A DNA stretch of 64,000 bases, taken from NCBI RefSeq assembly GCF_007858975.2, contig NZ_CP042220.2, positions 1,922,001 to 1,986,000 of the forward strand, given 5' to 3'. Under the pieces are notes generated by a model. That model worked only from the letters and a program-made list of their open reading frames with translations, did no database searches and was not told the DNA's origin. The stretch is from Dickeya poaceiphila. Its GTDB lineage: Bacteria > Pseudomonadota > Gammaproteobacteria > Enterobacterales > Enterobacteriaceae. Positions 54,124-62,422 of the stretch are shown here, piece by piece; the first letter of the stretch is position 1; each line of letters begins with the position of its first letter. Made by a program: the position numbers and the translations under genes.

Positions 54124-54416
54124 ATATAATAGATAAATATCCATCTCTCTCATATTTTTTGAGATGCTATCTTAATCAAGACTTTGAAGTGCTATTCGGT
54201 AGTGCTGATGGGGCATTGGATGCATATATATCTACAGAAAATGAAGATGAGCGTCTTTGTTTAAGGGAAGAAATTAACAACTTGTTAGCTCTTTCCTTAG
54301 ATGATAGCGAGTTAGAAGATATTATATTGAATAAAATTGACTGTTCTTATTACTATCCTAATGAGTGGCGAACGGCTAAAGATTGGTTCGAGCATATATG
54401 TAAAAAAATAGATTGA
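54120..54416 (+). CDS. cdiI: CDI immunity protein, copy 1
   Basis: The product has 98 residues, is acidic and AT-rich (MNIIDKYPSLSYFLRCYLNQ at the start, DWFEHICKKID at the end). Its ATG overlaps the hecA stop in an ATGA, the normal placement of a cdiI gene. It should bind and block the RNase A-like tip in the cytoplasm. I cannot place it in a specific immunity family from sequence alone. Base composition matches the toxin domain, not the GC-rich FHA region, so toxin and immunity gene were probably acquired together. Confidence 0.8.
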   Translation: MNIIDKYPSLSYFLRCYLNQDFEVLFGSADGALDAYISTENEDERLCLREEINNLLALSLDDSELEDIILNKIDCSYYYPNEWRTAKDWFEHICKKID

Positions 54417-54419
54417 AAC

Positions 54420-54449
54420 GATCCCGGCCCCGCGCCGGGATCTTCTTTT
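54420..54449 (+). terminator. Terminator after cdiI, copy 1
   Basis: GATCCCGGC pairs with GCCGGGATC across CCCGC, followed by TTCTTTT. The stem lies between convergent cdiI and symE and may serve both strands. Confidence 0.85.
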
Positions 54450-54454
54450 ACCAG

Positions 54455-54679
54455 TTAGATCCTAATCTCCGCCTCAATCACCAGCCGCCCGCGCTCCACG
54501 GTGACGATAACGGGCTGGCCGGTGTTGAAGCCGAGATCTTCCAGCCAGCGGCCCTTGAGCGTGAGCTGTGGCGGCGGGTTACCCTTCATGCCATTGGGGG
54601 CGTAGCCGACGGTGTAATGCCGTTGGGGTTCTTTTACTTCAGTTGCGCGGGGTTCTGACTTAGAATCGCGTCCAGCCAT
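54455..54679 (-). CDS. symE: SymE-like toxin, copy 1
   Basis: The product has 74 residues. RHYTVGYAPN near residue 20, QLTLKGRWLEDLGFNTGQPV and the final VERGRLVIEAEIRI match the SymE family, an AbrB-like fold toxin repressed in E. coli by the antisense RNA SymR and by LexA. It is shorter than E. coli SymE (113) but typical for the widespread short form. It converges on cdiI and is upstream-flanked by xre on the same strand. No LexA box or clear SymR promoter was seen. As cargo it may stabilise the element. Confidence 0.8.
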   Translation of the reverse strand: MAGRDSKSEPRATEVKEPQRHYTVGYAPNGMKGNPPPQLTLKGRWLEDLGFNTGQPVIVTVERGRLVIEAEIRI

Positions 54680-54756
54680 AGTAACTACCTCGTTTAGTTG
54701 CTTGTGGTGAGCGGTAACAGTGGGGTGCCACCCGCTGTTACCGCGTTAACTCGTTG

Positions 54757-55134
54757 TTATCCCTTCATCTTTGATGACCATCGTTCAGCTTCATACTTGA
54801 TAATCATCCCTTCAAGCAGTTGTTTAATCACCTGTTGCTGTTCAGGTGCCATGTTGGCAATGGCCTGAAACTGCAATGCCAGATCGGCATCGGGAGCCAG
54901 TTCCCCTTCGTCAAAAATCAGCGAATCCGTGGTAACACGCAGGGTCTGCGCAATCTTCTTAATCGCTTCAAGTGAAGGCTGAGAGGTTCCGGCCTCGTAA
55001 CGCTTAATCTGCGTGACATGCAGGCCAACAGCATCGGCGAGAGCCTGCTGAGTCAAACCTTTACGCTTACGGATATGAGCTAAACGCGTGGAAACGCTCA
55101 TGGACATCAACCAGTGAGAGAAGAATCCCGTCAT
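54757..55134 (-). CDS. XRE-family regulator, copy 1
   Basis: The product has 125 residues. A helix-turn-helix of Cro/CI type occupies residues 15-72 (RLAHIRKRKGLTQQALADAV, then GLHVTQIKRYEAGTSQPSLE). The C-terminal part is a short helix bundle (MAPEQQQVIKQLLEGMIIKY). ATG at 55134 has GGAGG five bases upstream, so I prefer it over ATG 55107 or 55101. It diverges from the primase gene across 99 bp and probably represses primase and recombinase, keeping the element quiet. The open frame extending further upstream on this strand is not used. Confidence 0.85.
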   Translation of the reverse strand: MTGFFSHWLMSMSVSTRLAHIRKRKGLTQQALADAVGLHVTQIKRYEAGTSQPSLEAIKKIAQTLRVTTDSLIFDEGELAPDADLALQFQAIANMAPEQQQVIKQLLEGMIIKYEAERWSSKMKG

Positions 55135-55233
55135 CTTAACCTCCGTATAAAGCGTGCTTGACAGAGGTAGCATATCGGATACTAAAATGACGCACAATAG
55201 AATCTTGACGGGTTTTTGACAGGAGCAGCGGAA

Positions 55234-58200
55234 ATGGGACGACTGACACCGGCAGAGCTGGAGCAACTGAAACGCGGGGTGTCGCTGCGGGCCGTGGCGC
55301 AGTCTCAGGGGCATACACTGAAAAAGCAGGGGGCGGACAGCTATGTCTGCCGGTGCCCGTTCCATCAGGAAAACACGCCGTCCTGCGTCATCACGCCGTC
55401 GAAGAACCTGTACCACTGCTTCGGCTGCGGGGCGTCGGGGTCGGTGCTGGACTGGCTGCAACACACCGAGCGGCTGACCTACCCGCAAACGCTGCTGCGG
55501 CTGCGGGAGCTGGCCGGCAATCCATCTTTTTTAGCCGCCGTCCCTGTCCCCGCCTCGCCGGCGGTGGCCCGTACCAGACTCGCCGATCTGGATGATGACG
55601 GTCAGGCGCTGCTGAATCAGGTTATCCAGTTCTACCACCAGAGCCTGCTCAACAGCCCGGAGGCGCAGCAGTGGCTGGTCAGTCGTGGTCTGACGCACCC
55701 GGAACTGGTAAGCCACTTCCGGCTGGGGTTTGCCGGTCATCACGGTATCGGCGGCAGCGCGGGGCTGCTGCCGTCCTCGTCGAGCCACGAGGGAAAGCGG
55801 CTGCGTGAGAAACTGGCCGGGCTGGGGGTGCTGCGCGCGGCCACCAGACAGGACCACTTCCGGGGCTGCGTGGTGATGCCGGTTATCGGCTGGGCGGAGT
55901 CGGCGAATGTGGCGCAGCGGGGCCGGGTGATGCAGTTGTACGGGCGGCGGGTGCAGCCGGACCACAAAATCCTCAAAGGCTCGCCGAAGCACCTGTATCT
56001 GCCGTCGCCGCTGGCCGGGGTGTGGAACGAGGACGCCCTGAAGGCGTCGTCAGAGGTCATCCTGTGCGAGTCGCTGATCGATGCGATGACGTTCTGGTGT
56101 GCCGGGTTCCGCAACGTGACCACCGCTTACGGGGCCAACGGCTTTACCGCTGACCATCTGGCGGCGTTGCAGTATCACGGCGTGAAGCGGGTGCAGATAG
56201 CCTATGACCGTGATGAGGCGGGCGACCGGGGCGCGGACAGCGTGGCGGCGGAGCTGCTGGAAGCGGGTATCGAGGCGTGGCGGGTGCGGTTCCCGCCGGG
56301 GCTGGATGCGAATGCCTATGCGCTGAACAGTGGCAGCCCGGAAAGCGCATTAGGGCTGGCACTGGAGCAGGCAGCGTGGATGGGTCAGGGAACCGGGCCG
56401 GGGGTGGTGTTCTCCCGTGACATGCCGGTGAGTGGCGAGCGTGAACCTTCTTCCTTAGCCGCCCCGGCGGGCGTACCGGCACCGACGGTGGCAGGCGAGT
56501 TAACCGCGTCCGGCGACCTGCTGCTGACTCACGGCCCACGGGTGTGGCGGGTGCGCGGCTGGCAGAAAAACACCGTACAGGACGTGATGAAGGTCAACGT
56601 GCAGGTGCGGGACGCGTCAACCGGCGCGCTGTATGTGGACAGTCTGGACCTGTACAGCTCGCGGCAGCGTCAGGGCTATGTGGCGGCGGCCGCGGCAGAA
56701 CTGGGCTGTGACGCGTCGGTTATCAAGCGCGAGTGCGGCCGGGTGCTGCTGATGCTGGAGCAAAAGCAGGATGACGTGCGGCAGGCGGCAGAGCAGGCTG
56801 AACGCGCTCCGGCGGTCACGGTCAGCGCGGAAGAGGAAGCGGACGCACTGGCGTTACTCAAGTCCCCGGACCTTGCGGCGCGTATCGTGGACGACCTCGC
56901 GGCCTGCGGGGTGGTGGGGGAAAGCACCAATCTGCTGACCGGGTATCTGGCGGCGACGTCGCGCAAGCTGGATAAGCCGCTGGCCGTGCTTATCCAGTCA
57001 TCCAGTGCGGCGGGGAAATCGTCGCTGATGGACGCGGTGCTGGGGATGATGCCGGAGGAAGAGCGTATCCAGTACAGCGCGATGACCGGGCAGAGCCTGT
57101 ATTACCTTGGCGAGACCTCGTTACAGCACAAGATACTGGCGATAGCCGAGGAAGAAGGCGTGCGGCAGGCGGCGTATGCCCTCAAGTTGCTCCAGTCGGA
57201 CGGGGAACTGAAAATCGCCAGTACCGGCAAGAACGAGCAGAGCGGCGAACTGGTGACGCGGGAATACAAGGTACAGGGGCCGGTGATGCTGATGCTGACC
57301 ACCACGGCCAGCGACGTGGACGAAGAGCTGCTGAACCGCTGTCTGGTGTTGACGGTGAACGAATCCAGAGAGCAGACGCAGGCCATCCACGCGATGCAAC
57401 GCCACGGGCAGACGCTGGCCGGGCTGCTTCAGTCTTCAGAAAAGCAGTATCTGACCCGGCTACACCAGAACGCACAGCGGCTGTTACGGCCGCTGAAGGT
57501 GGTGAATCCGTATGCCGACCGGCTGACGTTCCTGAGTGATAAAACCCGCACCCGGCGCGACCATATGAAGTACCTGACGTTAATCCAGGCCATCGCGCTG
57601 TTGCATCAGTACCAGCGTGAAGTGAAGCGGGTAACGCACCGGGGGCAGGTCATCGAGTATATCGAGGTGGAAAAAGGCGATATCGCGCTGGCCAATCAGC
57701 TGGCCCACGAGGTGCTGGGCCGGACACTGGACGAAATGCCGCCGCAGACGCGCAAGCTGCTGGTGTGGCTGAAGGGCTGGGTACAGGAGCGGGCGCAGGG
57801 GCAGGCGGTGAAGGCGGACGAGATACGGTTCACGCGGCGGGAGGTGCGGGCAGCGCTGGGCTGGGGTGACACGCAACTGAAAATCCACCTTGGCAGGCTG
57901 CTGGAAATGGAATACCTGCTGCTGTTCCGGCGCGGTCTGATGTATGAATACGGGCTGCTGTGGGACGGTGACGACAACGGCGGGGCGCACCTGTGCGGGC
58001 TGCTGGAGGTGGAAGACGCGACCCCGGAGACAGAAGGCAATGCCGACCGGTCGGGGCTGGAGGTCACTCAGTCGGCCCCCGGTCGGGGTGTGGTCGGCAA
58101 CCAGTCGGAGAGTGAAAAACCGGCGTCAGGCCAGACGGCACAAGGGCTGACGGCAAAAGCGGTCGGGTCTGAGCCAGACGCGGTAATCAGGGGAAAAGAA

Positions 58201-58272
58201 AAATCGCCTGCCGTGCCGCTGCCTGCGAGTAAAAACGGCGTGGCTGAGGGCAATGCCGACCGGTCGGGGTGA
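55234..58272 (+). CDS. CHC2/Toprim primase with helicase-like ATPase domain, copy 1
   Basis: The product has 1,012 residues. The CHC2 zinc finger is CPFH...CFGC (VCRCPFHQENTPSC, then YHCFGCGASG, residues 35-70). A DnaG-like core and Toprim domain follow, with VILCESLIDAM and AYDRDEAGDRG (near 275-335). A P-loop domain with IQSSSAAGKSSLMDAVLG (near 585) and a C-terminal winged-helix-like end complete it. The layout resembles phage/satellite replicative primase-helicases. A GC-rich tail contains a near-repeat (58036-58056 and 58249-58269). Its presence suggests the excised cassette can replicate. Start ATG 55234 with AGGAG upstream. Confidence 0.85.
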   Translation: MGRLTPAELEQLKRGVSLRAVAQSQGHTLKKQGADSYVCRCPFHQENTPSCVITPSKNLYHCFGCGASGSVLDWLQHTERLTYPQTLLRLRELAGNPSFLAAVPVPASPAVARTRLADLDDDGQALLNQVIQFYHQSLLNSPEAQQWLVSRGLTHPELVSHFRLGFAGHHGIGGSAGLLPSSSSHEGKRLREKLAGLGVLRAATRQDHFRGCVVMPVIGWAESANVAQRGRVMQLYGRRVQPDHKILKGSPKHLYLPSPLAGVWNEDALKASSEVILCESLIDAMTFWCAGFRNVTTAYGANGFTADHLAALQYHGVKRVQIAYDRDEAGDRGADSVAAELLEAGIEAWRVRFPPGLDANAYALNSGSPESALGLALEQAAWMGQGTGPGVVFSRDMPVSGEREPSSLAAPAGVPAPTVAGELTASGDLLLTHGPRVWRVRGWQKNTVQDVMKVNVQVRDASTGALYVDSLDLYSSRQRQGYVAAAAAELGCDASVIKRECGRVLLMLEQKQDDVRQAAEQAERAPAVTVSAEEEADALALLKSPDLAARIVDDLAACGVVGESTNLLTGYLAATSRKLDKPLAVLIQSSSAAGKSSLMDAVLGMMPEEERIQYSAMTGQSLYYLGETSLQHKILAIAEEEGVRQAAYALKLLQSDGELKIASTGKNEQSGELVTREYKVQGPVMLMLTTTASDVDEELLNRCLVLTVNESREQTQAIHAMQRHGQTLAGLLQSSEKQYLTRLHQNAQRLLRPLKVVNPYADRLTFLSDKTRTRRDHMKYLTLIQAIALLHQYQREVKRVTHRGQVIEYIEVEKGDIALANQLAHEVLGRTLDEMPPQTRKLLVWLKGWVQERAQGQAVKADEIRFTRREVRAALGWGDTQLKIHLGRLLEMEYLLLFRRGLMYEYGLLWDGDDNGGAHLCGLLEVEDATPETEGNADRSGLEVTQSAPGRGVVGNQSESEKPASGQTAQGLTAKAVGSEPDAVIRGKEKSPAVPLPASKNGVAEGNADRSG

Positions 58273-58365
58273 AGCCGAACACAGTGATCAGGGGGAAAAG
58301 AAAATCGCCATCTGCGCCGCTGCCTGCGGTCGGCGATACGCCGGTTGAGAGCGCGGGGGTGACAC

Positions 58366-59475
58366 ATGGCCAACCGTAAACCCCGTGCCGATGCGCTGCT
58401 GACGGTGGATGAGGTCTACAGAAAACCCATCGGCCCGGCCAGTGACCCGAAAAGCCTGTATGCGCTGCTGCTGCGGTTCGTGGCGTGGCGTCGGGAGCGG
58501 AACTGGTCGGAGACCACGCTGAAGACGCAAACCCATCATCAGTACCGGTTCATCCTGTGGGCGGCGGAGCGCGGGCTGCACTATGGCCGGGACATCACCT
58601 TACCGATACTGGAGCACTATCAGCGTCACCTGTACCAGTACCGCAAACCGAACGGGGAGCCACTGAGCACCCGGACGCAGCGCAGCCAGCTGGGGCCACT
58701 GGTGGTGTGGTTCGGCTGGATGACCCGCCATCATCTGCTGCTGGCCGACCCGGCGTCGGGTCTGGTGTTGCCGCGTCTGGAAAAGCGGCTGCCGCGTCAT
58801 ATCCTGAGCGTGGCGGATGTGGAGCAGGTGCTGGCGTTGCCGGACCTGACCACGCTTCAGGGCATCCGTGACCGGGCGCTGATGGAGCTGCTGTGGTCAA
58901 CCGGGATACGGCGGGGTGAAGTGGCGGTGCTGGAGGTGTACAGCGTGGACGCGAGCCGCCATATCGTGACCATCGTGCAGGGCAAGGGAAAGAAGGACCG
59001 GGTTATCCCGGTCGGCAAACGGGCGTTAGGGTGGATAGCGCGCTATGTGTGTGAGGTGAGGCCGCAACTGCTGGTGAATCCGCACTGCCCGGCGCTGTTC
59101 GTGGCACTGGACGGCGTGGAAGGACTGACGCCGAACGGCATCACCAATCTGGTCAGCCATTACATCAAAGCATCGGGGATAGCGAAATGGGGAAGCTGCC
59201 ACCTGTTCCGTCACGCGATGGCGACACAGATGCTGGAGAACGGGGCGGACCTGCGGTGGATACAGGCGATGCTGGGCCACGCGAGCGTGGAGAGCACGCA
59301 AATCTACACGCAGGTGAGCATCCGGGCGTTGCAGGCGGTCCATGCGAGTACCCATCCGGCGGAGCAGCCGGACAGTGATGAAACCGGGCTGCCGGCTGAC
59401 CTGATGGCGGCAGAGCAGCCGGACACCCCGGAGCCGGACGACACACCTGTGTTGCCGGACAGCCCGCAAAGTTAG
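58366..59475 (+). CDS. Tyrosine recombinase, copy 1
   Basis: The product has 369 residues. A SAM-like N-terminal DNA-binding domain (AERGLHYGRDITLPILEHYQ region) precedes the catalytic domain. All catalytic residues are visible: Arg in STGIRRGEVAVL (near 178), Lys in GKGKKDRVIPV, HxxR in CHLFRHAMATQML (near 280), His in LGHASVESTQ and the nucleophile Tyr in IYTQVS (near 314). It is annotated XerC-like by homology, but it is not a chromosomal XerC because it lies inside the repeated unit. It starts 93 bp after the primase stop, in the same direction. It is the likely enzyme for joining the cassette to VENN-codon sites. Confidence 0.9.
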   Translation: MANRKPRADALLTVDEVYRKPIGPASDPKSLYALLLRFVAWRRERNWSETTLKTQTHHQYRFILWAAERGLHYGRDITLPILEHYQRHLYQYRKPNGEPLSTRTQRSQLGPLVVWFGWMTRHHLLLADPASGLVLPRLEKRLPRHILSVADVEQVLALPDLTTLQGIRDRALMELLWSTGIRRGEVAVLEVYSVDASRHIVTIVQGKGKKDRVIPVGKRALGWIARYVCEVRPQLLVNPHCPALFVALDGVEGLTPNGITNLVSHYIKASGIAKWGSCHLFRHAMATQMLENGADLRWIQAMLGHASVESTQIYTQVSIRALQAVHASTHPAEQPDSDETGLPADLMAAEQPDTPEPDDTPVLPDSPQS

Positions 59476-60394
59476 CGCTCTCCGGTTGAGTGCGGCGGGA
59501 GCGGGTTCGGCAGACAGCCCGTGGGGCTGACTGCCGTCATGCCAGGTCGCGGGCGGGGGTAAACGTCCGCCCGGCCAGCGTTGGGCGGCGGTGCTCCCTG
59601 TCAACCCGGCGGCTGGCCGGTCAGCCGTTCAACATAATGCGGGGGATTATACGAAGCTCGCCGCCTGCCGGTGGTGGCAGGGTAAACGGTGGTGTGCGGC
59701 TCGTATCGTATAATCCGCATTATGTCTTGCGCCCCCGCCACCGGCAGCGCGGGTTGGGCGCGGCGCGCAAGGCTTCGCCTTCCGCTGTCTGCTCCGGTGT
59801 GCGTTCTTCGGCTTCCTGGCCGCTGGTGTCGCCGGAAACACCGGCGTCGGCGTTGAGTCCCGACGTCATCCGGTATCCCCCTCGCGTTATCCTCAACCCC
59901 AACCCCCAGGAAGAAGTCGGCCCGTCGGGCCTCCGCTGAAGGGCTTCATGCCCACCCGCTGCATCTGTCCGTCACGGCTCGCAGTCGGTTCCCTCCTTGC
60001 TCGTTCCCGTGCCGGCCAGCCTTCGCCCCCGCCCCGGTGTGGCGTGGTCATGCAGGTGCCTCTTCGCCTTAACCGTCGGCGCGACAGAGCGCCGCAGGGC
60101 GTCGCTTGCGGACTCTGTGCCGTCCGCACCGGCAGAACCCACGCCGGCGCCACAGGCAAGCTGTGGCCCCGTCACGGGTTGCGATGAAACCCCAAACCGG
60201 CCCCTAAAAAACCAAACCCCAGACAGCGGATGGCAGCGGCTGCCGCCGCTGCTATGATGCGGGGGTTGCAGGCAAAATCCACGGCAGGGCGGTAGCGTGT
60301 CGGGGGCCAAAACCGCGTATCGGGGCTTCGGTGTCCGGGTATCGAAACGCCTCAGGGAAAACCGGCTGTAACCGACTGACCGCACAGGGAAAAA
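59476..60394. other. GC-rich, hairpin-rich non-coding tail of the cassette
   Basis: No credible gene is visible in this 0.9-kb stretch; the long open frames in several registers reflect GC content and have no ribosome sites or recognisable domains. It contains many hairpins, for example GCAGCGGC at 60233 with GCCGCCGCTGC, and CTTGCGCC near 59726 with GGCGCGCAAG near 59770. It may hold the replication origin, recombinase arm sites or a structured RNA. The final 40 bases to 60433 lead in frame into VENN. Confidence 0.6.
59631..59725. repeat. Inverted repeat with dif-like halves in the cassette tail
   Basis: AACATAATGCGG at 59631 plus GGG and ATTATACGA up to 59654 pairs with TCGTATAATCCGCATTATGT at 59706-59725; three extra G form the only large difference. 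The right copy itself reads CGTATAA-TCCGCA-TTATG, a 6-base spacer between short arms like XerCD dif sites (CATAA-N6-TTATG). It could be a second recombination or replication site. Confidence 0.55.
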
Positions 60395-61312
60395 GTGAGT
60401 TCGTCGGCTGACTTCGCAACGGAAGAAGTTGTTGTGGAGAATAACCTTTTGTCTGCCAAACGCAGTCAGGAGCGTTACGAGAAACTGGCTGCCTGTAATG
60501 GCGACAAAGCTTGTGTTGCGGAGGTTCGTCGGGAGTTTGGGCCGGAATCGGATGAACAGCGGCAGCGGGTAGAAACCTGTTCCAGCGCGGCGGACTGTTA
60601 CACAGTTGAGCAGGGGCTGAAGTCCATGCGTGCAGAGTACAGCCAGCAGGAAGCGGCACTGGCAGAAAAAGCACGTACACAAGGGGTTGGCTCGTTAAGC
60701 GAGGCGGAGCAAAAAGAGTGGATTGCAGCCCGTAGCGCTTTGACGGAATTGGATTCACAGATAAACCTGTCGTTGCATCGTGCGCAGACAATGGGTGGTT
60801 CGGCGGAGGTCTCGGCGGAAATCACCAATGTGATGGGCCACGCAGCGATCGCATCGGCTGCGGGAGTTGCCGGAGGGATTTCCAAAGCAACATCTAAAGA
60901 GTCAGTTACTACTGGGCAAAATAGCCCTATTGTACCGGGTGGGGGTTTAGCTGCTCATGAAGCAGCGGGCGGTCATCTGATCGATAGGCATGTTGGGAAA
61001 ACTGAAGCGGAGTTATTAAATCGAGTGTCTACCGGAAATGTTAAAACGGCATCTTCGTTTACTGACAGGGCTACAGCCGAAGCTGTCACAAGTAGGGCTA
61101 TTGATGGCAACCAATCTAAAATCAGAGACTATTTATCTGGTAGCCAAAAAGCGTATTTAGAAATTGACTATCAATCATCGTCACCTATAGGCATTAGTGT
61201 TTCACGAGGTGCGCCATCAGCAACTCAAGTAACAAACGCTAGGATCGTAATAGCAAGAGATCCATCAATGCCTACTGGTTATAGAATAGTAACGGGATAT
61301 CCAACACCATGA
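60395..61312 (+). CDS. Orphan CdiA toxin tip (CT), copy 2
   Basis: The open frame has 305 codons. From VENN (60434) on, it is identical to the hecA tip: cytoplasm-entry region, then RNase A-like domain with the His/Arg/Thr/Tyr set. Twelve extra residues before VENN (SSSADFATEEVV with the GTG start) come from the cassette tail. GTG at 60395 has AGGGA only four bases upstream, so expression is uncertain. Without the TPS and FHA regions it cannot be exported alone. It becomes useful if recombination joins it to a full-length hecA. cdiI follows with ATGA overlap. Confidence 0.75.
   Translation: MSSSADFATEEVVVENNLLSAKRSQERYEKLAACNGDKACVAEVRREFGPESDEQRQRVETCSSAADCYTVEQGLKSMRAEYSQQEAALAEKARTQGVGSLSEAEQKEWIAARSALTELDSQINLSLHRAQTMGGSAEVSAEITNVMGHAAIASAAGVAGGISKATSKESVTTGQNSPIVPGGGLAAHEAAGGHLIDRHVGKTEAELLNRVSTGNVKTASSFTDRATAEAVTSRAIDGNQSKIRDYLSGSQKAYLEIDYQSSSPIGISVSRGAPSATQVTNARIVIARDPSMPTGYRIVTGYPTP
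60422..60451. other. Candidate recombination core site at the cassette junction
   Basis: GAAGAAGTTGTT and AATAACCTTTTG flank GTGGAG. Reading outward from the 6-base spacer, 8 of the first 11 arm positions pair. At 53245 the same GTGGAG and right arm occur, but the left arm is hecA sequence (CGTAATGCG), which does not pair. Identity between copies begins at the first base of the spacer, as expected when strand exchange happens there. Confidence 0.7.
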
Positions 61313-61605
61313 ATATAATAGATAAATATCCATCTCTCTCATATTTTTTGAGATGCTATCTTAATCAAGACTTTGAAGTGCTATTCGGTAGTGCTGATGG
61401 GGCATTGGATGCATATATATCTACAGAAAATGAAGATGAGCGTCTTTGTTTAAGGGAAGAAATTAACAACTTGTTAGCTCTTTCCTTAGATGATAGCGAG
61501 TTAGAAGATATTATATTGAATAAAATTGACTGTTCTTATTACTATCCTAATGAGTGGCGAACGGCTAAAGATTGGTTCGAGCATATATGTAAAAAAATAG
61601 ATTGA
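61309..61605 (+). CDS. cdiI: CDI immunity protein, copy 2
   Basis: The predicted protein is identical to the copy at 54120-54416 and overlaps the orphan toxin stop in the same way. A second immunity gene raises dosage and protects the cell if the first cassette is lost. Confidence 0.8.
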   Translation: MNIIDKYPSLSYFLRCYLNQDFEVLFGSADGALDAYISTENEDERLCLREEINNLLALSLDDSELEDIILNKIDCSYYYPNEWRTAKDWFEHICKKID

Positions 61606-61608
61606 AAC

Positions 61609-61638
61609 GATCCCGGCCCCGCGCCGGGATCTTCTTTT
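61609..61638 (+). terminator. Terminator after cdiI, copy 2
   Basis: Same stem (GATCCCGGC/GCCGGGATC) and T-rich tail as in copy 1. Confidence 0.85.
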
Positions 61639-61643
61639 ACCAG

Positions 61644-61868
61644 TTAGATCCTAATCTCCGCCTCAATCACCAGCCGCCCGCGCTCCACGGTGACGATAAC
61701 GGGCTGGCCGGTGTTGAAGCCGAGATCTTCCAGCCAGCGGCCCTTGAGCGTGAGCTGTGGCGGCGGGTTACCCTTCATGCCATTGGGGGCGTAGCCGACG
61801 GTGTAATGCCGTTGGGGTTCTTTTACTTCAGTTGCGCGGGGTTCTGACTTAGAATCGCGTCCAGCCAT
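61644..61868 (-). CDS. symE: SymE-like toxin, copy 2
   Basis: The predicted protein is identical to the copy at 54455-54679, with the same orientation and spacing relative to cdiI and xre. Confidence 0.8.
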   Translation of the reverse strand: MAGRDSKSEPRATEVKEPQRHYTVGYAPNGMKGNPPPQLTLKGRWLEDLGFNTGQPVIVTVERGRLVIEAEIRI

Positions 61869-61945
61869 AGTAACTACCTCGTTTAGTTGCTTGTGGTGAG
61901 CGGTAACAGTGGGGTGCCACCCGCTGTTACCGCGTTAACTCGTTG

Positions 61946-62323
61946 TTATCCCTTCATCTTTGATGACCATCGTTCAGCTTCATACTTGATAATCATCCCT
62001 TCAAGCAGTTGTTTAATCACCTGTTGCTGTTCAGGTGCCATGTTGGCAATGGCCTGAAACTGCAATGCCAGATCGGCATCGGGAGCCAGTTCCCCTTCGT
62101 CAAAAATCAGCGAATCCGTGGTAACACGCAGGGTCTGCGCAATCTTCTTAATCGCTTCAAGTGAAGGCTGAGAGGTTCCGGCCTCGTAACGCTTAATCTG
62201 CGTGACATGCAGGCCAACAGCATCGGCGAGAGCCTGCTGAGTCAAACCTTTACGCTTACGGATATGAGCTAAACGCGTGGAAACGCTCATGGACATCAAC
62301 CAGTGAGAGAAGAATCCCGTCAT
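61946..62323 (-). CDS. XRE-family regulator, copy 2
   Basis: The predicted protein is identical to the copy at 54757-55134, including the GGAGG ribosome site. It diverges from the second primase gene. Confidence 0.85.
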   Translation of the reverse strand: MTGFFSHWLMSMSVSTRLAHIRKRKGLTQQALADAVGLHVTQIKRYEAGTSQPSLEAIKKIAQTLRVTTDSLIFDEGELAPDADLALQFQAIANMAPEQQQVIKQLLEGMIIKYEAERWSSKMKG

Positions 62324-62422
62324 CTTAACCTCCGTATAAAGCGTGCTTGACAGAGGTAGCATATCGGATACTAAAATGACGCACAATAGAATCTTGACGG
62401 GTTTTTGACAGGAGCAGCGGAA

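Larger units (their letters stand above)
53245..60433 (+). mobile_element. Mobile CDI toxin/immunity cassette, copy 1 (7,189 bp)
   Basis: This unit runs from the first base of the VENN codons of hecA to the base before the next VENN. Order: toxin tip, cdiI, symE-like (minus), xre (minus), primase (plus), tyrosine recombinase (plus) and a non-coding tail. Copy 2 starts directly at 60434 with the same GTGGAGAATAACC. Every stretch I compared is identical in the two copies (including protein ends at 54120/61309 and 56811/64000), so duplication is recent or actively maintained. No IS element or target duplication is present. The recombinase and the short core site at the border suggest site-specific integration into the VENN codons. 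Confidence 0.8.

Noticed and set aside
59490..59939. 149-codon plus-strand frame in the cassette tail
   Set aside because: No ribosome site, no recognisable domain, Arg/Pro-rich composition expected from GC-rich non-coding DNA.
53245..60433. Duplication by an insertion sequence
   Set aside because: No transposase gene, terminal inverted repeats or target duplication at the unit borders.
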